A stretch of 40,886 nt of DNA from Seramator thermalis (lineage in GTDB: Bacteria; Bacteroidota; Bacteroidia; Bacteroidales; Dysgonomonadaceae): contig NZ_RXHS01000020.1 of assembly GCF_004138125.1 (NCBI RefSeq), forward strand, positions 1 through 40,886, read 5' to 3'. The position numbers were made by a program, and so were the translations under genes. A model generated the notes under the pieces. The model searched no databases. It had not been told where the DNA came from and saw nothing but the letters and a program-made list of their open reading frames with translations. Each line of letters begins with the position of its first letter. Position 1 is the stretch's first letter. Positions 9,007 to 17,831 of this stretch are shown piece by piece.

Positions 9007-9765
9007 ATGAAAAAAATTAGCATTTTAGCGTTCACCTTGTCAGCCATTGCTTTAAGTGTGTCCGCACAAACAAAACAGCCTATGGAAATGAAACCGGAAA
9101 TGACCGAAATCTGGGAACCGGAAGTTCCTGTCGTTACTCCCGGTCGAACTGCAGCTGATGCTCCTTCGGATGCCATCATCCTATTCGATGGCAACGACCT
9201 CTCCAATGAATGGACAAATGCCGAAGGCGGCCTGCCCGGATGGAAAGTAGCCGACGGATGCGTTACCGTTGTCAAAGGAGCCGGGATCATCAAGACAAAA
9301 AAAGTTTTTGATGATTGTCAGTTGCATATCGAATGGCGAACACCGACCAAAGTTGAAGGCGAAAGCCAAGGTCGCGGAAACAGCGGCATATTCATGCAGG
9401 AACGCTATGAGGTTCAGGTGCTCGACAGCTATAACAACCGAACTTACAGGAACGGTCAGGCAGGAAGTATTTACAAACAATACGCGCCGCTGGTTAACGT
9501 TTGCAAAGCGCCCGGTGAATGGCAATCATACGATATCATCTACACTGCACCCCGTTTCAACAACGATGGCACTTATTTTACCCGCCCTGCTATTACCATC
9601 TTGCAAAATGGCGTTTTGATTCAAAATCATGTCGAATTGCGCGGTCCCACGCAATATATCGGAATTCCGGAATATTTTGTCGAAAAGCACGGTGCAGCCG
9701 GTATTGTTTTGCAGGATCACGGCAATCCGGTAAGTTTCAGAAACATCTGGATCAGAAAATTATAA
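9007..9765 (+). CDS. DUF1080 (3-keto-disaccharide hydrolase family) exported protein
   Basis: The 252-residue protein has a clear signal peptide (residues 1-21, ending SVSAQ). The mature part is a concanavalin-like jelly roll with the DUF1080 landmarks: AIILFDGNDLSNEW, GNSGIFMQERYEVQVLDS, the GSIYKQYAPLVNVCKAPGEW segment and the closing IVLQDHGNPVSFRNIWI. The family (PF06439) cleaves glycosides that carry a 3-keto group, which acidifies the neighbouring C-H and allows elimination. It would therefore act after a Gfo/Idh/MocA dehydrogenase has oxidised the sugar, and two such exported dehydrogenases lie downstream. The A/G-rich GAAGAAAGGG before the ATG supports the start. The 145-base gap to the next gene holds a small hairpin (about 9828-9850) but no clear promoter. 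Confidence 0.92.
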   Translation: MKKISILAFTLSAIALSVSAQTKQPMEMKPEMTEIWEPEVPVVTPGRTAADAPSDAIILFDGNDLSNEWTNAEGGLPGWKVADGCVTVVKGAGIIKTKKVFDDCQLHIEWRTPTKVEGESQGRGNSGIFMQERYEVQVLDSYNNRTYRNGQAGSIYKQYAPLVNVCKAPGEWQSYDIIYTAPRFNNDGTYFTRPAITILQNGVLIQNHVELRGPTQYIGIPEYFVEKHGAAGIVLQDHGNPVSFRNIWIRKL

Positions 9766-9909
9766 AAGCTCATTTTAATAAAATAGAAAATTCTCAAAAA
9801 ATTTATCGAAATTCAAGCTTATTTTTAGGAGGAAAGTTGTTTTCCTTTAAAAGAATAACTAATTTTAGAGCCGAAAATATCATCAACAACACTAAATGTA
9901 CCTTGTATC

Positions 9910-11076
9910 ATGAACAGAAAACTCAAAATGGGAATGGTAGGTGGGGGAATCAAAGCATTTATCGGTGCCGTTCATCGTCATGCCGCTTTAATGGACAATC
10001 ACATTGAACTGGTATGTGGCTGTTTCAGTTCAAACCCCTCCATTTCTAAGGAATCGGGGAAACTTTACCATCTCCCGGATAACCGGATTTACGAAACTTA
10101 TCAGGAAATGTTTGAAAAGGAAGCGCAACTTCCGGAAGGTGAAAAAATGGATTTTGTTTCGATTGTTACACCTAACTCCGTGCATTTTGGACCGGCTATA
10201 ATGGCACTGGATAACGGATTTCATGTGGTAATCGACAAACCCATCACATTTACGCTCGAAGAAGCGCTGAAACTGAAGGATAAAATCGAAGAAACCGGAC
10301 TTATCCTGGCACTTACCCATACCTATTCGGGATACCCTGCCGTAAAACATGCCAGACAAATGGTAGCAAATGGCGAGCTCGGAAAAATTCGCAAAGTATA
10401 TGTAGAATATCCACAAGGTTGGCTTGCAAGTGATGTTGAAAATCAAGGTAATATCCAGGCAGCGTGGCGTACCGATCCAAACCGATCGGGAAAAGCAGGG
10501 TGCATGGGAGATATAGGTACTCATGCCCATCATTTGGCTGAATACATTACCGGCCTGAAAGTAACCGAGATATGCGCCGAACTTTCTATTTTTGTACCCA
10601 ACAGAAAACTCGATGACGACGGTGCAGCTCTCTTGCGTTTCGATAACGGGGCTACAGGAGTCTTAATGGCAAGTCAAGTAGCCGCAGGAGAAGAAAACGC
10701 CCTCAAGATACGAGTTTACGGCGAAAAGGGAGGCCTTGAGTGGTTGCAACACGATCCAAACTCGCTTATCGTAAAATGGACAGACAAACCCTTGCAGGTA
10801 CTGCGTGTAGGCACCAGCATGAATAGTTCTGTAGCCCTTCATAATAGCCGTACACCCGGAGGTCATCCCGAAGGTTACATCGAAGCTTTTGCCAATATCT
10901 ACCGAAACTTTGCATTAACGCTAATGTCCAAAATGGACGGAAAAGAACCCTCACCGGAAATGCTGGATTTCCCCGGAGTGGAAGATGGTGTCCGGGGAAT
11001 GCAATTTATCGAAACTATGGTAAAAGCCGGTTACGACGATACAACCAAATGGGTGAAATTTCCTGATTTACAGTAA
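9910..11076 (+). CDS. Cytoplasmic Gfo/Idh/MocA-family oxidoreductase
   Basis: The 388-residue protein has no signal peptide, so it should be cytoplasmic. The Rossmann start VGGGIKAF (10-17) binds NAD(P). DKP (109-111) is the family's EKP motif with Asp in place of Glu. The catalytic-site helix has D201 and H205 in GDIGTHAHH. The C-terminal α/β domain gives full family length. Members oxidise or reduce sugar hydroxyls, often at C3. It is followed 40 bases later by a TIM-barrel isomerase, a pairing common in Bacteroidetes keto-sugar operons. Being cytoplasmic, it may reduce the keto-sugar after import, complementing the exported oxidoreductases downstream. The direction of reaction is inferred. 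Confidence 0.9.
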   Translation: MNRKLKMGMVGGGIKAFIGAVHRHAALMDNHIELVCGCFSSNPSISKESGKLYHLPDNRIYETYQEMFEKEAQLPEGEKMDFVSIVTPNSVHFGPAIMALDNGFHVVIDKPITFTLEEALKLKDKIEETGLILALTHTYSGYPAVKHARQMVANGELGKIRKVYVEYPQGWLASDVENQGNIQAAWRTDPNRSGKAGCMGDIGTHAHHLAEYITGLKVTEICAELSIFVPNRKLDDDGAALLRFDNGATGVLMASQVAAGEENALKIRVYGEKGGLEWLQHDPNSLIVKWTDKPLQVLRVGTSMNSSVALHNSRTPGGHPEGYIEAFANIYRNFALTLMSKMDGKEPSPEMLDFPGVEDGVRGMQFIETMVKAGYDDTTKWVKFPDLQ

Positions 11077-11116
11077 AGAAATTATATAGTACAACATTTT
11101 TAAATTTTCAATCGAT

Positions 11117-12121
11117 ATGTCAAGACCCGTAACACTATATACAGGACAATGGGCTGATCTACCCATCGAAAAAATGTGCGAGAAAGCCAAATCATTCGGC
11201 TACGAGGGACTCGAACTCTGTACATGGGGTGATCACATGGAAATTAACAAAGCCGACCAGGCTTATTGCGACAAGAAAAAAGCGCTCCTGAAGAAATATG
11301 GACTCGAACTATACACTATATCCACCCATCTGGTTGGGCAATGTGTGTGCGATGCTATCATCGACGAACGTCACAAGGGTATTTTACCCGATTATATCTG
11401 GGGCGATGGGAATCCCGAAGGAATTCGACAACGTGCGGCACAGGAAATAATCAAAACTGCCAAAGCAGCCAAAATGCTGGGGATAGATACGGTTGTAGGT
11501 TTTACCGGCAGCCCTGTCTGGCACATGCTATATTCTTTCCCTGCTATTCCTGACGGCATGATCGAAAAAGGATATAAAGAATTTGCCGAGCGCTGGATCC
11601 CTATCCTCGACGAATTTCAAAAACTTGGCGTAAGATTTGCGCTTGAAGTCCACCCCACAGAAATTGCTTTTGATATCCATACTGCACATCTTGCCTTGCA
11701 AGCCATTGATAATCACCCGGCTTTCGGTTTCAATTATGACCCCAGCCATCTCGGATATCAGCACGTCGATTATGTCCGGTTCATTTACGAATTTTCCGAC
11801 CGCATTTTTCACGTTCACATGAAAGATGTCTATTGGAGCGATGTCCCGATGGGAATCGGCGTTTACGGTGGTCATGCCGATTTTGGTGATAACCGTCGAT
11901 ATTGGAATTTTCGAAGCCTGGGTCATGGAAAAATTAATTTCGAGAATATTATTCGTGCACTTAATGATATTGGTTATAAAGGCCCATTATCGGTAGAATG
12001 GGAAGACAGTGGAATGAACCGCGAAGCAGGGGCTATTGAATCCTATCGTTTCGTAAAAAAAGTTGACTTCGACCCATCCGATGTGGCATTCGACAAAGCC
12101 ATGAAAAAGCGTGAGGAGTAA
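11117..12121 (+). CDS. Cytoplasmic sugar phosphate isomerase/epimerase-like TIM barrel
   Basis: The 334-residue protein has no signal peptide and belongs to the xylose isomerase-like/AP endonuclease 2 TIM-barrel superfamily. The probable metal ligands are E177 (ALEVHP), D208 ([10 protein letters not shown]), H234 (FHVHMKD) and the Glu in LSVEWED near residue 294. Members isomerise, epimerise or, in keto-glycoside pathways, hydrate unsaturated keto-sugars. The gene sits between two Gfo/Idh/MocA genes with gaps of 40 and 24 bases, clearly one transcript. It could act on the product released by the DUF1080 protein after uptake. The specific reaction cannot be fixed from sequence. Confidence 0.9.
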   Translation: MSRPVTLYTGQWADLPIEKMCEKAKSFGYEGLELCTWGDHMEINKADQAYCDKKKALLKKYGLELYTISTHLVGQCVCDAIIDERHKGILPDYIWGDGNPEGIRQRAAQEIIKTAKAAKMLGIDTVVGFTGSPVWHMLYSFPAIPDGMIEKGYKEFAERWIPILDEFQKLGVRFALEVHPTEIAFDIHTAHLALQAIDNHPAFGFNYDPSHLGYQHVDYVRFIYEFSDRIFHVHMKDVYWSDVPMGIGVYGGHADFGDNRRYWNFRSLGHGKINFENIIRALNDIGYKGPLSVEWEDSGMNREAGAIESYRFVKKVDFDPSDVAFDKAMKKREE

Positions 12122-12145
12122 GATCAATTACTAAAAACCGAAAAA

Positions 12146-13456
12146 ATGGACAGAAGATCTTTTATCAAACATTCAGCTTTAGCTACAGCGGGACTGGGTT
12201 TAGCTTCATCAATGCCCCGCGCGATGAATTCCTACCGACGAGCCAATGAAAAACTGGTTTGCGGCGTTATCGGCGTAAACGGAATGGGGTTTTCCGATCT
12301 TGAGGCATTTTTAAACCAGCCCGATACCGAATGTGCCGCACTCTGTGATGTGGACGAAAATGTACTCAATAAACGCATTGCAGATGTCGAAAAAATTCAA
12401 GGGCGCAGAGCCAAAGGTTTTAAAGATTTCAGAAAATTACTGGAAGAACCGGGAATAGACGTCATCATTATCGGAACACCCGATCATTGGCACTGCCTGC
12501 CTTTTGTTTACGCGCTACAGGAAGGGAAACACATCTATTGCGAAAAACCTTTGGCCAACTACGTCGAAGAAATCAACCTTATGGAACGAGTTGCTCACCG
12601 TTATAATGGTGTAGTGCAGGTCGGTCAATGGCAACGAAGCGATAGACATTGGCAAGATGCGGTTAACTTTGTTCATTCGGAGAAACTGGGTAAAATACGT
12701 ACCGTCCGAACGTGGTCCTATCAGGGATGGATGAAATCTATCCCGGTTGTTCCCGACAGCAATCCTCCGGCAGGTGTTGATTACGACTTTTGGTTGGGCC
12801 CCGCACAAAAACGCCCTTTCAACCAAAATCGCTTCCATTTCAATTTCCGCTGGTTTTGGGACTATGCGGGCGGATTGATGACCGACTGGGGAGTCCATAT
12901 TATCGATTACGGTCTCTTTGGGATGAATGCCAAAGCACCTAAATCGGTAATGGCTATGGGCGGTAAATTCGCCTATCCGGATGATGCCGCCGAAACACCC
13001 GATACAATGCAGGCCCTTTATGAATTTGACGATTATACGATGCTGTGGGATCACGGAACAGGTATTGACGGAGGTTATTATGGTCGTTCTCATGGAGTTG
13101 GATTTGTTGGCAATAATGGGACTCTGGTGGTAGATCGCACCGGATGGGAGGTTATACCCGAAGGCGGAAATGATCCCAAAATGGAGCGCATAGATTTGAG
13201 AAAAGGCGATGGTCAGGGATTGAACAATCATATGAAAAACTTTATCGAATGCATCAAAGATCGCGATAAAACTCCAAATGCGAATATAGAAATTGCAGCC
13301 AATACCGCTCGAGTATGCCACTTGGGGAACATAGCACTGAAGTGTGGAAGAAGGCTATATTGGGACGCTAACAATACAAAATTTATCCGTGATGAAGAAG
13401 CTAACAGCTACTTAATTCCCTCCTATCGAGCCCCTTGGGAATTGCCTCAAGTGTAA
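12146..13456 (+). CDS. Tat-exported Gfo/Idh/MocA-family oxidoreductase
   Basis: The 436-residue protein starts with a twin-arginine signal (DRRSFIK, then ALATAGLGLASS), so it is folded with its nicotinamide cofactor before export. The Rossmann motif GVIGVNGMG lies at 40-48, EKP at 133-135, and the catalytic helix has D247 and H251 (MTDWGVHIID). Periplasmic members of this family keep tightly bound NAD(P), and some act by internal hydride shuttling. In a keto-glycoside route it would oxidise the incoming sugar at C3. The next gene, 139 bases on, encodes a membrane cytochrome that could regenerate the cofactor, though no direct link is proved. The subgroup matches the common 'Gfo/Idh/MocA with Tat signal' proteins of Bacteroidetes. 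Confidence 0.92.
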   Translation: MDRRSFIKHSALATAGLGLASSMPRAMNSYRRANEKLVCGVIGVNGMGFSDLEAFLNQPDTECAALCDVDENVLNKRIADVEKIQGRRAKGFKDFRKLLEEPGIDVIIIGTPDHWHCLPFVYALQEGKHIYCEKPLANYVEEINLMERVAHRYNGVVQVGQWQRSDRHWQDAVNFVHSEKLGKIRTVRTWSYQGWMKSIPVVPDSNPPAGVDYDFWLGPAQKRPFNQNRFHFNFRWFWDYAGGLMTDWGVHIIDYGLFGMNAKAPKSVMAMGGKFAYPDDAAETPDTMQALYEFDDYTMLWDHGTGIDGGYYGRSHGVGFVGNNGTLVVDRTGWEVIPEGGNDPKMERIDLRKGDGQGLNNHMKNFIECIKDRDKTPNANIEIAANTARVCHLGNIALKCGRRLYWDANNTKFIRDEEANSYLIPSYRAPWELPQV

Positions 13457-13595
13457 TTCTGTTGCAAAAATACATCGAGATAATTGCATTTTTATCTCAT
13501 AATTTTTCGGAATCATAATAAAAATGACTATTTTTACAGCCAGTTTAAAAAAGTAAACAAGTTTTGACCTTCACATCTTCTTTCGTATCAAGGAA

Positions 13596-15173
13596 ATGGC
13601 ATTATCGGAAATTTCTGACAAAAAAAATAAGACCAAAAAAAAACTTCATCAACGAAAGGGTTTTTACATTCTCCTTGGTTTTTTAGTTGGTATCGTGGTT
13701 ATAGCATCACTTTATCAAACTTCGGTTTATTTTTCCACAAACGAATCGTGCATGATATGCCATGTTCATCCGCATGCTACAGATTCATGGAAACTCTCCA
13801 CCCATGTCAACAACGGAAGCGGGGTTATGACCAATTGCGTGGATTGTCATTTACCACCCAAGGAAAATACCTGGGAACATTACACGGCCAAAGCTGCACT
13901 CGGATTGCGCGACGTTTGGGGATATCTTACCAAAGATAGTGCCGATTTTGACTGGGATCGAAAATCGGAATTGGAGTATGCCGTCAAGTACATCCCGAAC
14001 GAATCGTGTGTGAAATGTCATCAGAATCTGTTTCCTGAAGGAGTAACCGACGATGCGGTTACAGCACATCTGTATTATGAAGAGAACGCAGAAAAGCTCG
14101 ATTTACAATGCATCAGTTGCCACCTCGATGCAGGGCACTATAATCCGAACTACGTTCATGGGAAAATGACGGGAATACCTACTGCGGCAAATCAGGTTTT
14201 GGATACCGGTAAGTTCTATAAAGAGCCTGCCATTGTAACCAGATTCGAAAATTTCATCGAACAGATACCCGGAACGGCCGTTTCTTTCAAAATGGTTGCT
14301 ATCAAAGGGGGAAAGTTTAACATGGGAAGTCCCGAAAAAGAGCCGTTTCATAAACCGGACGAGTCGCCTGTTCACGAAGTAACCCTCAGCCCTTTTTTCA
14401 TGGCCGAAGTGGAAACGACATGGGACGAATATTGGGCTTTCTACACCCAAACGATGAGCGAAGGACGCACACCTCCGGAAGTGGTTTATGAAAATAATCT
14501 GAAAGCCCTCGATGTAGACGCTATTTCGGGGCCAACGCCACCTTTCGGATTTCCTGACCAAGGATGGGGATCGGATGACAGACCTGCCATCACGATGACG
14601 CACTATGCCGCTGAAGTATTTTGCCAGTGGCTATCGAAAAAAACCGGGAAAAAATATCGCCTTCCAACCGAAGCCGAATGGGAGTATGCCGCTCGAGGTG
14701 GCACGCAATCGCCTTATTTCTTTAGCGGCAATCCGAAGCAGTTTTCCGATCACGGGTTCCTGAGGAATATTTTCAAACCTAAAACCGACAGCATCAGTTC
14801 GTATGTCATTTATGCAAAAAACAGCAACAATCGCACACAACCGCCTTCAGCCGTATTACCGAATCCATTCGGATTGAAAAACATGTTGGGCAACGTGATG
14901 GAATATTGTGCCGACAAATACGATCCGGAGGCCTATGGTAAGTTGGCCGGAGCTACAAATCCGCTCGTTACGCAGGGCGAAGAATGGGTTGTGCGTGGAG
15001 GAAATTATACTTCGGATGCAGCCGATGTGCGTTGTGCCGCACGTGATCACACAAGACACGATGAGTGGCTGAAGACCGATCCGCAACAGCCTAAAAGTAT
15101 TTGGTGGTATTCGGACATCAAAGGCATCGGATTCAGAGTCGTTTGCGAACCGGATCCGTCCATTTTAAAATAA
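13596..15173 (+). CDS. Membrane-anchored tetraheme cytochrome c (NrfH/NapC-like) fused to an FGE/SUMF1-like domain
   Basis: The 525-residue fusion begins with one transmembrane helix (about 22-43). The periplasmic part then carries four CxxCH heme sites at C52-H56, C81-H85, C138-H142 and C172-H176, the count and spacing of NapC/NirT/NrfH quinol dehydrogenases. From about 227 to 517 follows a formylglycine-generating-enzyme/sulfatase-modifying-factor fold: GGKFNMGS, YRLPTEAEWEYAARGG, GLKNMLGNVMEYCAD, VVRGGNY and GIGFRVV. The usual FGE catalytic cysteine pair near the C-terminus is not present (only C480 in ADVRCAARD), so this domain is probably not an active formylglycine generator and may be a binding or scaffold module. 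It lies between two Tat-exported sugar oxidoreductase genes, so it may carry electrons between them and the quinone pool. AAGGAA directly precedes the ATG. Confidence 0.88.
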   Translation: MALSEISDKKNKTKKKLHQRKGFYILLGFLVGIVVIASLYQTSVYFSTNESCMICHVHPHATDSWKLSTHVNNGSGVMTNCVDCHLPPKENTWEHYTAKAALGLRDVWGYLTKDSADFDWDRKSELEYAVKYIPNESCVKCHQNLFPEGVTDDAVTAHLYYEENAEKLDLQCISCHLDAGHYNPNYVHGKMTGIPTAANQVLDTGKFYKEPAIVTRFENFIEQIPGTAVSFKMVAIKGGKFNMGSPEKEPFHKPDESPVHEVTLSPFFMAEVETTWDEYWAFYTQTMSEGRTPPEVVYENNLKALDVDAISGPTPPFGFPDQGWGSDDRPAITMTHYAAEVFCQWLSKKTGKKYRLPTEAEWEYAARGGTQSPYFFSGNPKQFSDHGFLRNIFKPKTDSISSYVIYAKNSNNRTQPPSAVLPNPFGLKNMLGNVMEYCADKYDPEAYGKLAGATNPLVTQGEEWVVRGGNYTSDAADVRCAARDHTRHDEWLKTDPQQPKSIWWYSDIKGIGFRVVCEPDPSILK

Positions 15174-15212
15174 TAGACAAAATAATTTCAATATTTTTAT
15201 AATTTAATTCTT

Positions 15213-16601
15213 ATGAAAAAGGAACATAACTTAACCAGAAGAACATTTCTGAAAACATCTGCAGTTGCAGGGACTGTAGGTATGATTGGTACGGGAACTA
15301 CAAGTTTTCTCACTTCCTGCAGTGGAGGCGAAACAGGGAAAAAAGCAGCCAATGTACCTCTGAAAGAACCCGGAAGCTACTATATCCCCAATTTGGTTGA
15401 TATGGCAAACGACGGAAAAGAGTTGAAAGCCGGAGTGGTTGGTTGCGGCGGGCGTGGTTCGGGCGCTGCCTTTAATTTTTTGAATGCAGCCAACGGAGTT
15501 ACGATTATCGCATTGGGAGATGTGTTTCAGGACAAGGTGGATGAACTGGCCGACAAATTGAAAAAAGAAAAAAACATTGATATTCCATCCGATAAACGTT
15601 TTGTGGGTTTGGACGCCTACAAACAGGTTATCGACAGTGGAATAGATATCCTGATCGATTGCACCCCACCATTCTTCAGAGCAGAACATTTTAAATATGC
15701 AGTTGAAAAAGGGAAAAATTGTTTTCTCGAAAAACCTCTCTTTGTTGATGCCGTCGGTTATCGAACCGTGATGGCTACGGCAAAACAGGCTCAAGCAAAA
15801 AATCTTACGGTGGTAACCGGTACACAACGCCATCATCAACGCAGTTATGTAGAATCTTACCAACAGATTATGAATGGAGCTATCGGCGAAATTACCGGAG
15901 GCGTTGTTTATTGGAATCAAAGTATGTTATGGTATCGCGATCGTCAACCCGGATGGAGCGATTTCGAATATATGATACGCGACTGGGTGAACTGGAAATG
16001 GCTTTCGGGCGATCATATCGTGGAGCAACATGTTCACAATATCGATGTATTCACATGGTTTAGCGGCCTGAAACCGGTGAGCGCCGTTGGGTTCGGTTCA
16101 CGTCACCGCCGCGTAACAGGTGATCAATTTGACAACTTCAGCATCGATTTCGTCATGGAAAACGGCATCCACATGCACAGCATGTGTCGTCAAATTGATG
16201 GATGTGCCAATAATGTTAGTGAATTTATTCAGGGCACAAAAGGATCTTGGTCGAGTGCCGAAGGTCATGTCATCAAGGATTTGGCGGGTAATGTGGTTTG
16301 GAAATACGACGAAGAAGCCGAAAAAACAAAATTCAAACAAACGGATCCCTATACATTGGAACACGTCAATTTAATCAATTGCATTCGCTCTGGGAAACCC
16401 ATCGAACAAGCCTCCGAGACGGCTGTCGCCAATATGGCTGCGTTGATGGGTCGCGAATCGGCTTACACCGGCCAAGAAACAAAATGGGAAACACTTACCG
16501 CCGCACAACTCGACTACACACCCAAAGATTTGAATATGGGGAAAATGGATATGTCGGGATTTACAGTTCCTGTTCCCGGTAAACCCCTTGAAAAGAAATG
16601 A
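15213..16601 (+). CDS. Tat-exported lipoprotein Gfo/Idh/MocA-family oxidoreductase
   Basis: The 462-residue protein has a twin-arginine signal (TRRTFLK) that ends in a lipobox LTSC with Cys36, so it should be a folded lipoprotein. A Rossmann motif GVVGCGGRGSG follows at about 74-84, EKP at 173-175, and a catalytic segment GDHIVEQHVHNID at 266-278 typical of one Bacteroidetes subgroup of the family. Lipid anchoring would keep it near the membrane and close to the tetraheme cytochrome encoded 40 bases upstream. It is a second exported oxidoreductase, different in active-site pattern from the one at 12146-13456. The two may act on different sugars, or oppose each other (one oxidising, one reducing). 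Confidence 0.92.
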   Translation: MKKEHNLTRRTFLKTSAVAGTVGMIGTGTTSFLTSCSGGETGKKAANVPLKEPGSYYIPNLVDMANDGKELKAGVVGCGGRGSGAAFNFLNAANGVTIIALGDVFQDKVDELADKLKKEKNIDIPSDKRFVGLDAYKQVIDSGIDILIDCTPPFFRAEHFKYAVEKGKNCFLEKPLFVDAVGYRTVMATAKQAQAKNLTVVTGTQRHHQRSYVESYQQIMNGAIGEITGGVVYWNQSMLWYRDRQPGWSDFEYMIRDWVNWKWLSGDHIVEQHVHNIDVFTWFSGLKPVSAVGFGSRHRRVTGDQFDNFSIDFVMENGIHMHSMCRQIDGCANNVSEFIQGTKGSWSSAEGHVIKDLAGNVVWKYDEEAEKTKFKQTDPYTLEHVNLINCIRSGKPIEQASETAVANMAALMGRESAYTGQETKWETLTAAQLDYTPKDLNMGKMDMSGFTVPVPGKPLEKK

Positions 16602-16716
16602 TCATCCGGTGGCTTGGGATTGGAGGTTAGAACTTGGCTATTCGCCATATCGATAGTTATTCGATCATTTTTATCGAGATATTTAATTATGCCTCAAATA
16701 CTAAATTATTTAGATT

Positions 16717-17634
16717 ATGACATTAGATAGAAGAGATTTCATTAAGACTTCACTTGTCGGAACTGCTCTATTATCCGCAGGAGGCCTTTCGCATATCGAA
16801 GCCGCAACAGTGGCCAAAAAGGATAAACCTTCCACGAAAGCCAAACTGAATCTTTCTTTTCAGGAAGGAATTCCTCCCGGACAAAATCTGAACGAAAAAT
16901 TGGATTTCATGGAAAAGCATGGCGTTGTTGGTTTTGAACCCGGCGGACGTGGTTTGAAAAATCGGGTCAAAGAAATTCAGTCAGCATTGAAAGGTCGCAC
17001 TATCAAAGTGAGCGCTATCTGCGCCGGATTCGACGGTTTTATTCTTTCAACCGATCCGGCCATTCGAAAGCAATGTCGCGACACGATGGAAGAAATCATC
17101 GCGGCTGCAGGCGAATTGGGGTCAACGGGCGTAATCATTGTCCCGGCTTTCAATAATCAAGTCCCTGTAATGCCTCACACGCAAGAAACACGCGACTTTT
17201 TATGCGAACAGTTCGAAGAAATGGGCAATTTTGCCCATCAACATGGAACGACAGTGATTTTCGAGCCCCTCAACCGAAAGGAAGCATTCTATCTCCGTCA
17301 GGTAGGAGACGCCGCGTCCATTTGTCGCGACATCAACAATCCGGGTGTGCGCTGCATGGGCGACTTCTGGCACATGACATGGGAAGAAAACTCCGATATG
17401 GGCGCTTTTATTTCGGCAGGCGAATATTTGCAGCATGTGCATATTGCAAGTCGCAAACGGCGCAGCATGCCCGGCGAAGACGGTGAAGCCGACAATTACG
17501 TGAACGGATTTCGAGGGTTGAAGATGATCGGGTACGATAAATACGTCAGTTTCGAGTGTGGTTGTCAGGGCGATCGCAATACGGTCGTTCCCGCAGCGCT
17601 TGAATTGCTTCGCAAACAATGGGATGAAGCATAA
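16717..17634 (+). CDS. Tat-exported hydroxypyruvate isomerase-like TIM barrel
   Basis: The 305-residue protein has a twin-arginine signal (DRRDFIK, then TALLSAGGLSHIEA). The mature part is a xylose isomerase-like TIM barrel with probable metal ligands E183 (IFEPLN), D216 and H219 (GDFWHM), H242 (HVHIAS) and E280 (SFECGC). The closest named family by pattern is hydroxypyruvate isomerase/sugar phosphate isomerase, but the Tat signal places it in the periplasm, where phosphorylated or glycolytic substrates are unlikely. It ends the operon and is followed by a strong terminator. In this setting it may hydrate or epimerise keto-sugars in the periplasm, paralleling the cytoplasmic barrel at 11117-12121. 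Confidence 0.88.
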   Translation: MTLDRRDFIKTSLVGTALLSAGGLSHIEAATVAKKDKPSTKAKLNLSFQEGIPPGQNLNEKLDFMEKHGVVGFEPGGRGLKNRVKEIQSALKGRTIKVSAICAGFDGFILSTDPAIRKQCRDTMEEIIAAAGELGSTGVIIVPAFNNQVPVMPHTQETRDFLCEQFEEMGNFAHQHGTTVIFEPLNRKEAFYLRQVGDAASICRDINNPGVRCMGDFWHMTWEENSDMGAFISAGEYLQHVHIASRKRRSMPGEDGEADNYVNGFRGLKMIGYDKYVSFECGCQGDRNTVVPAALELLRKQWDEA

Positions 17635-17667
17635 TTTGCAATTTATCGCTATCAATTCTTTGATGAG

Positions 17668-17700
17668 AATGGGTGAAAGATTTTTCTTTTGCCCATTTTT
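17668..17700 (+). terminator. Rho-independent terminator ending the carbohydrate operon
   Basis: The arms AATGGGTGAAAGA (17668-17680) and TCTTTTGCCCATT (17685-17697) pair along all 13 positions with two G-U wobbles and a 4-base loop, followed by a T-rich tail. It lies 33 bases after the last enzyme gene and before the convergent gene on the other strand. Confidence 0.85.
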
Positions 17701-17831
17701 GTTTGAAAGAAGAATGACTTGATCGTGCCACAACAGGGGGGTGAAATCAGGTGACGGAACATCGAGAATGAAGCGTATAAGTCAAAAAGCAGGTTGAAAT
17801 CATCTGAAAGATCAAATATGATTTGATTCGC

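Noticed and set aside
12515-13321. Minus-strand open frame of 268 codons
   Set aside because: It is antisense to the Tat-exported Gfo/Idh/MocA gene, whose motifs are complete; this is a shadow frame.
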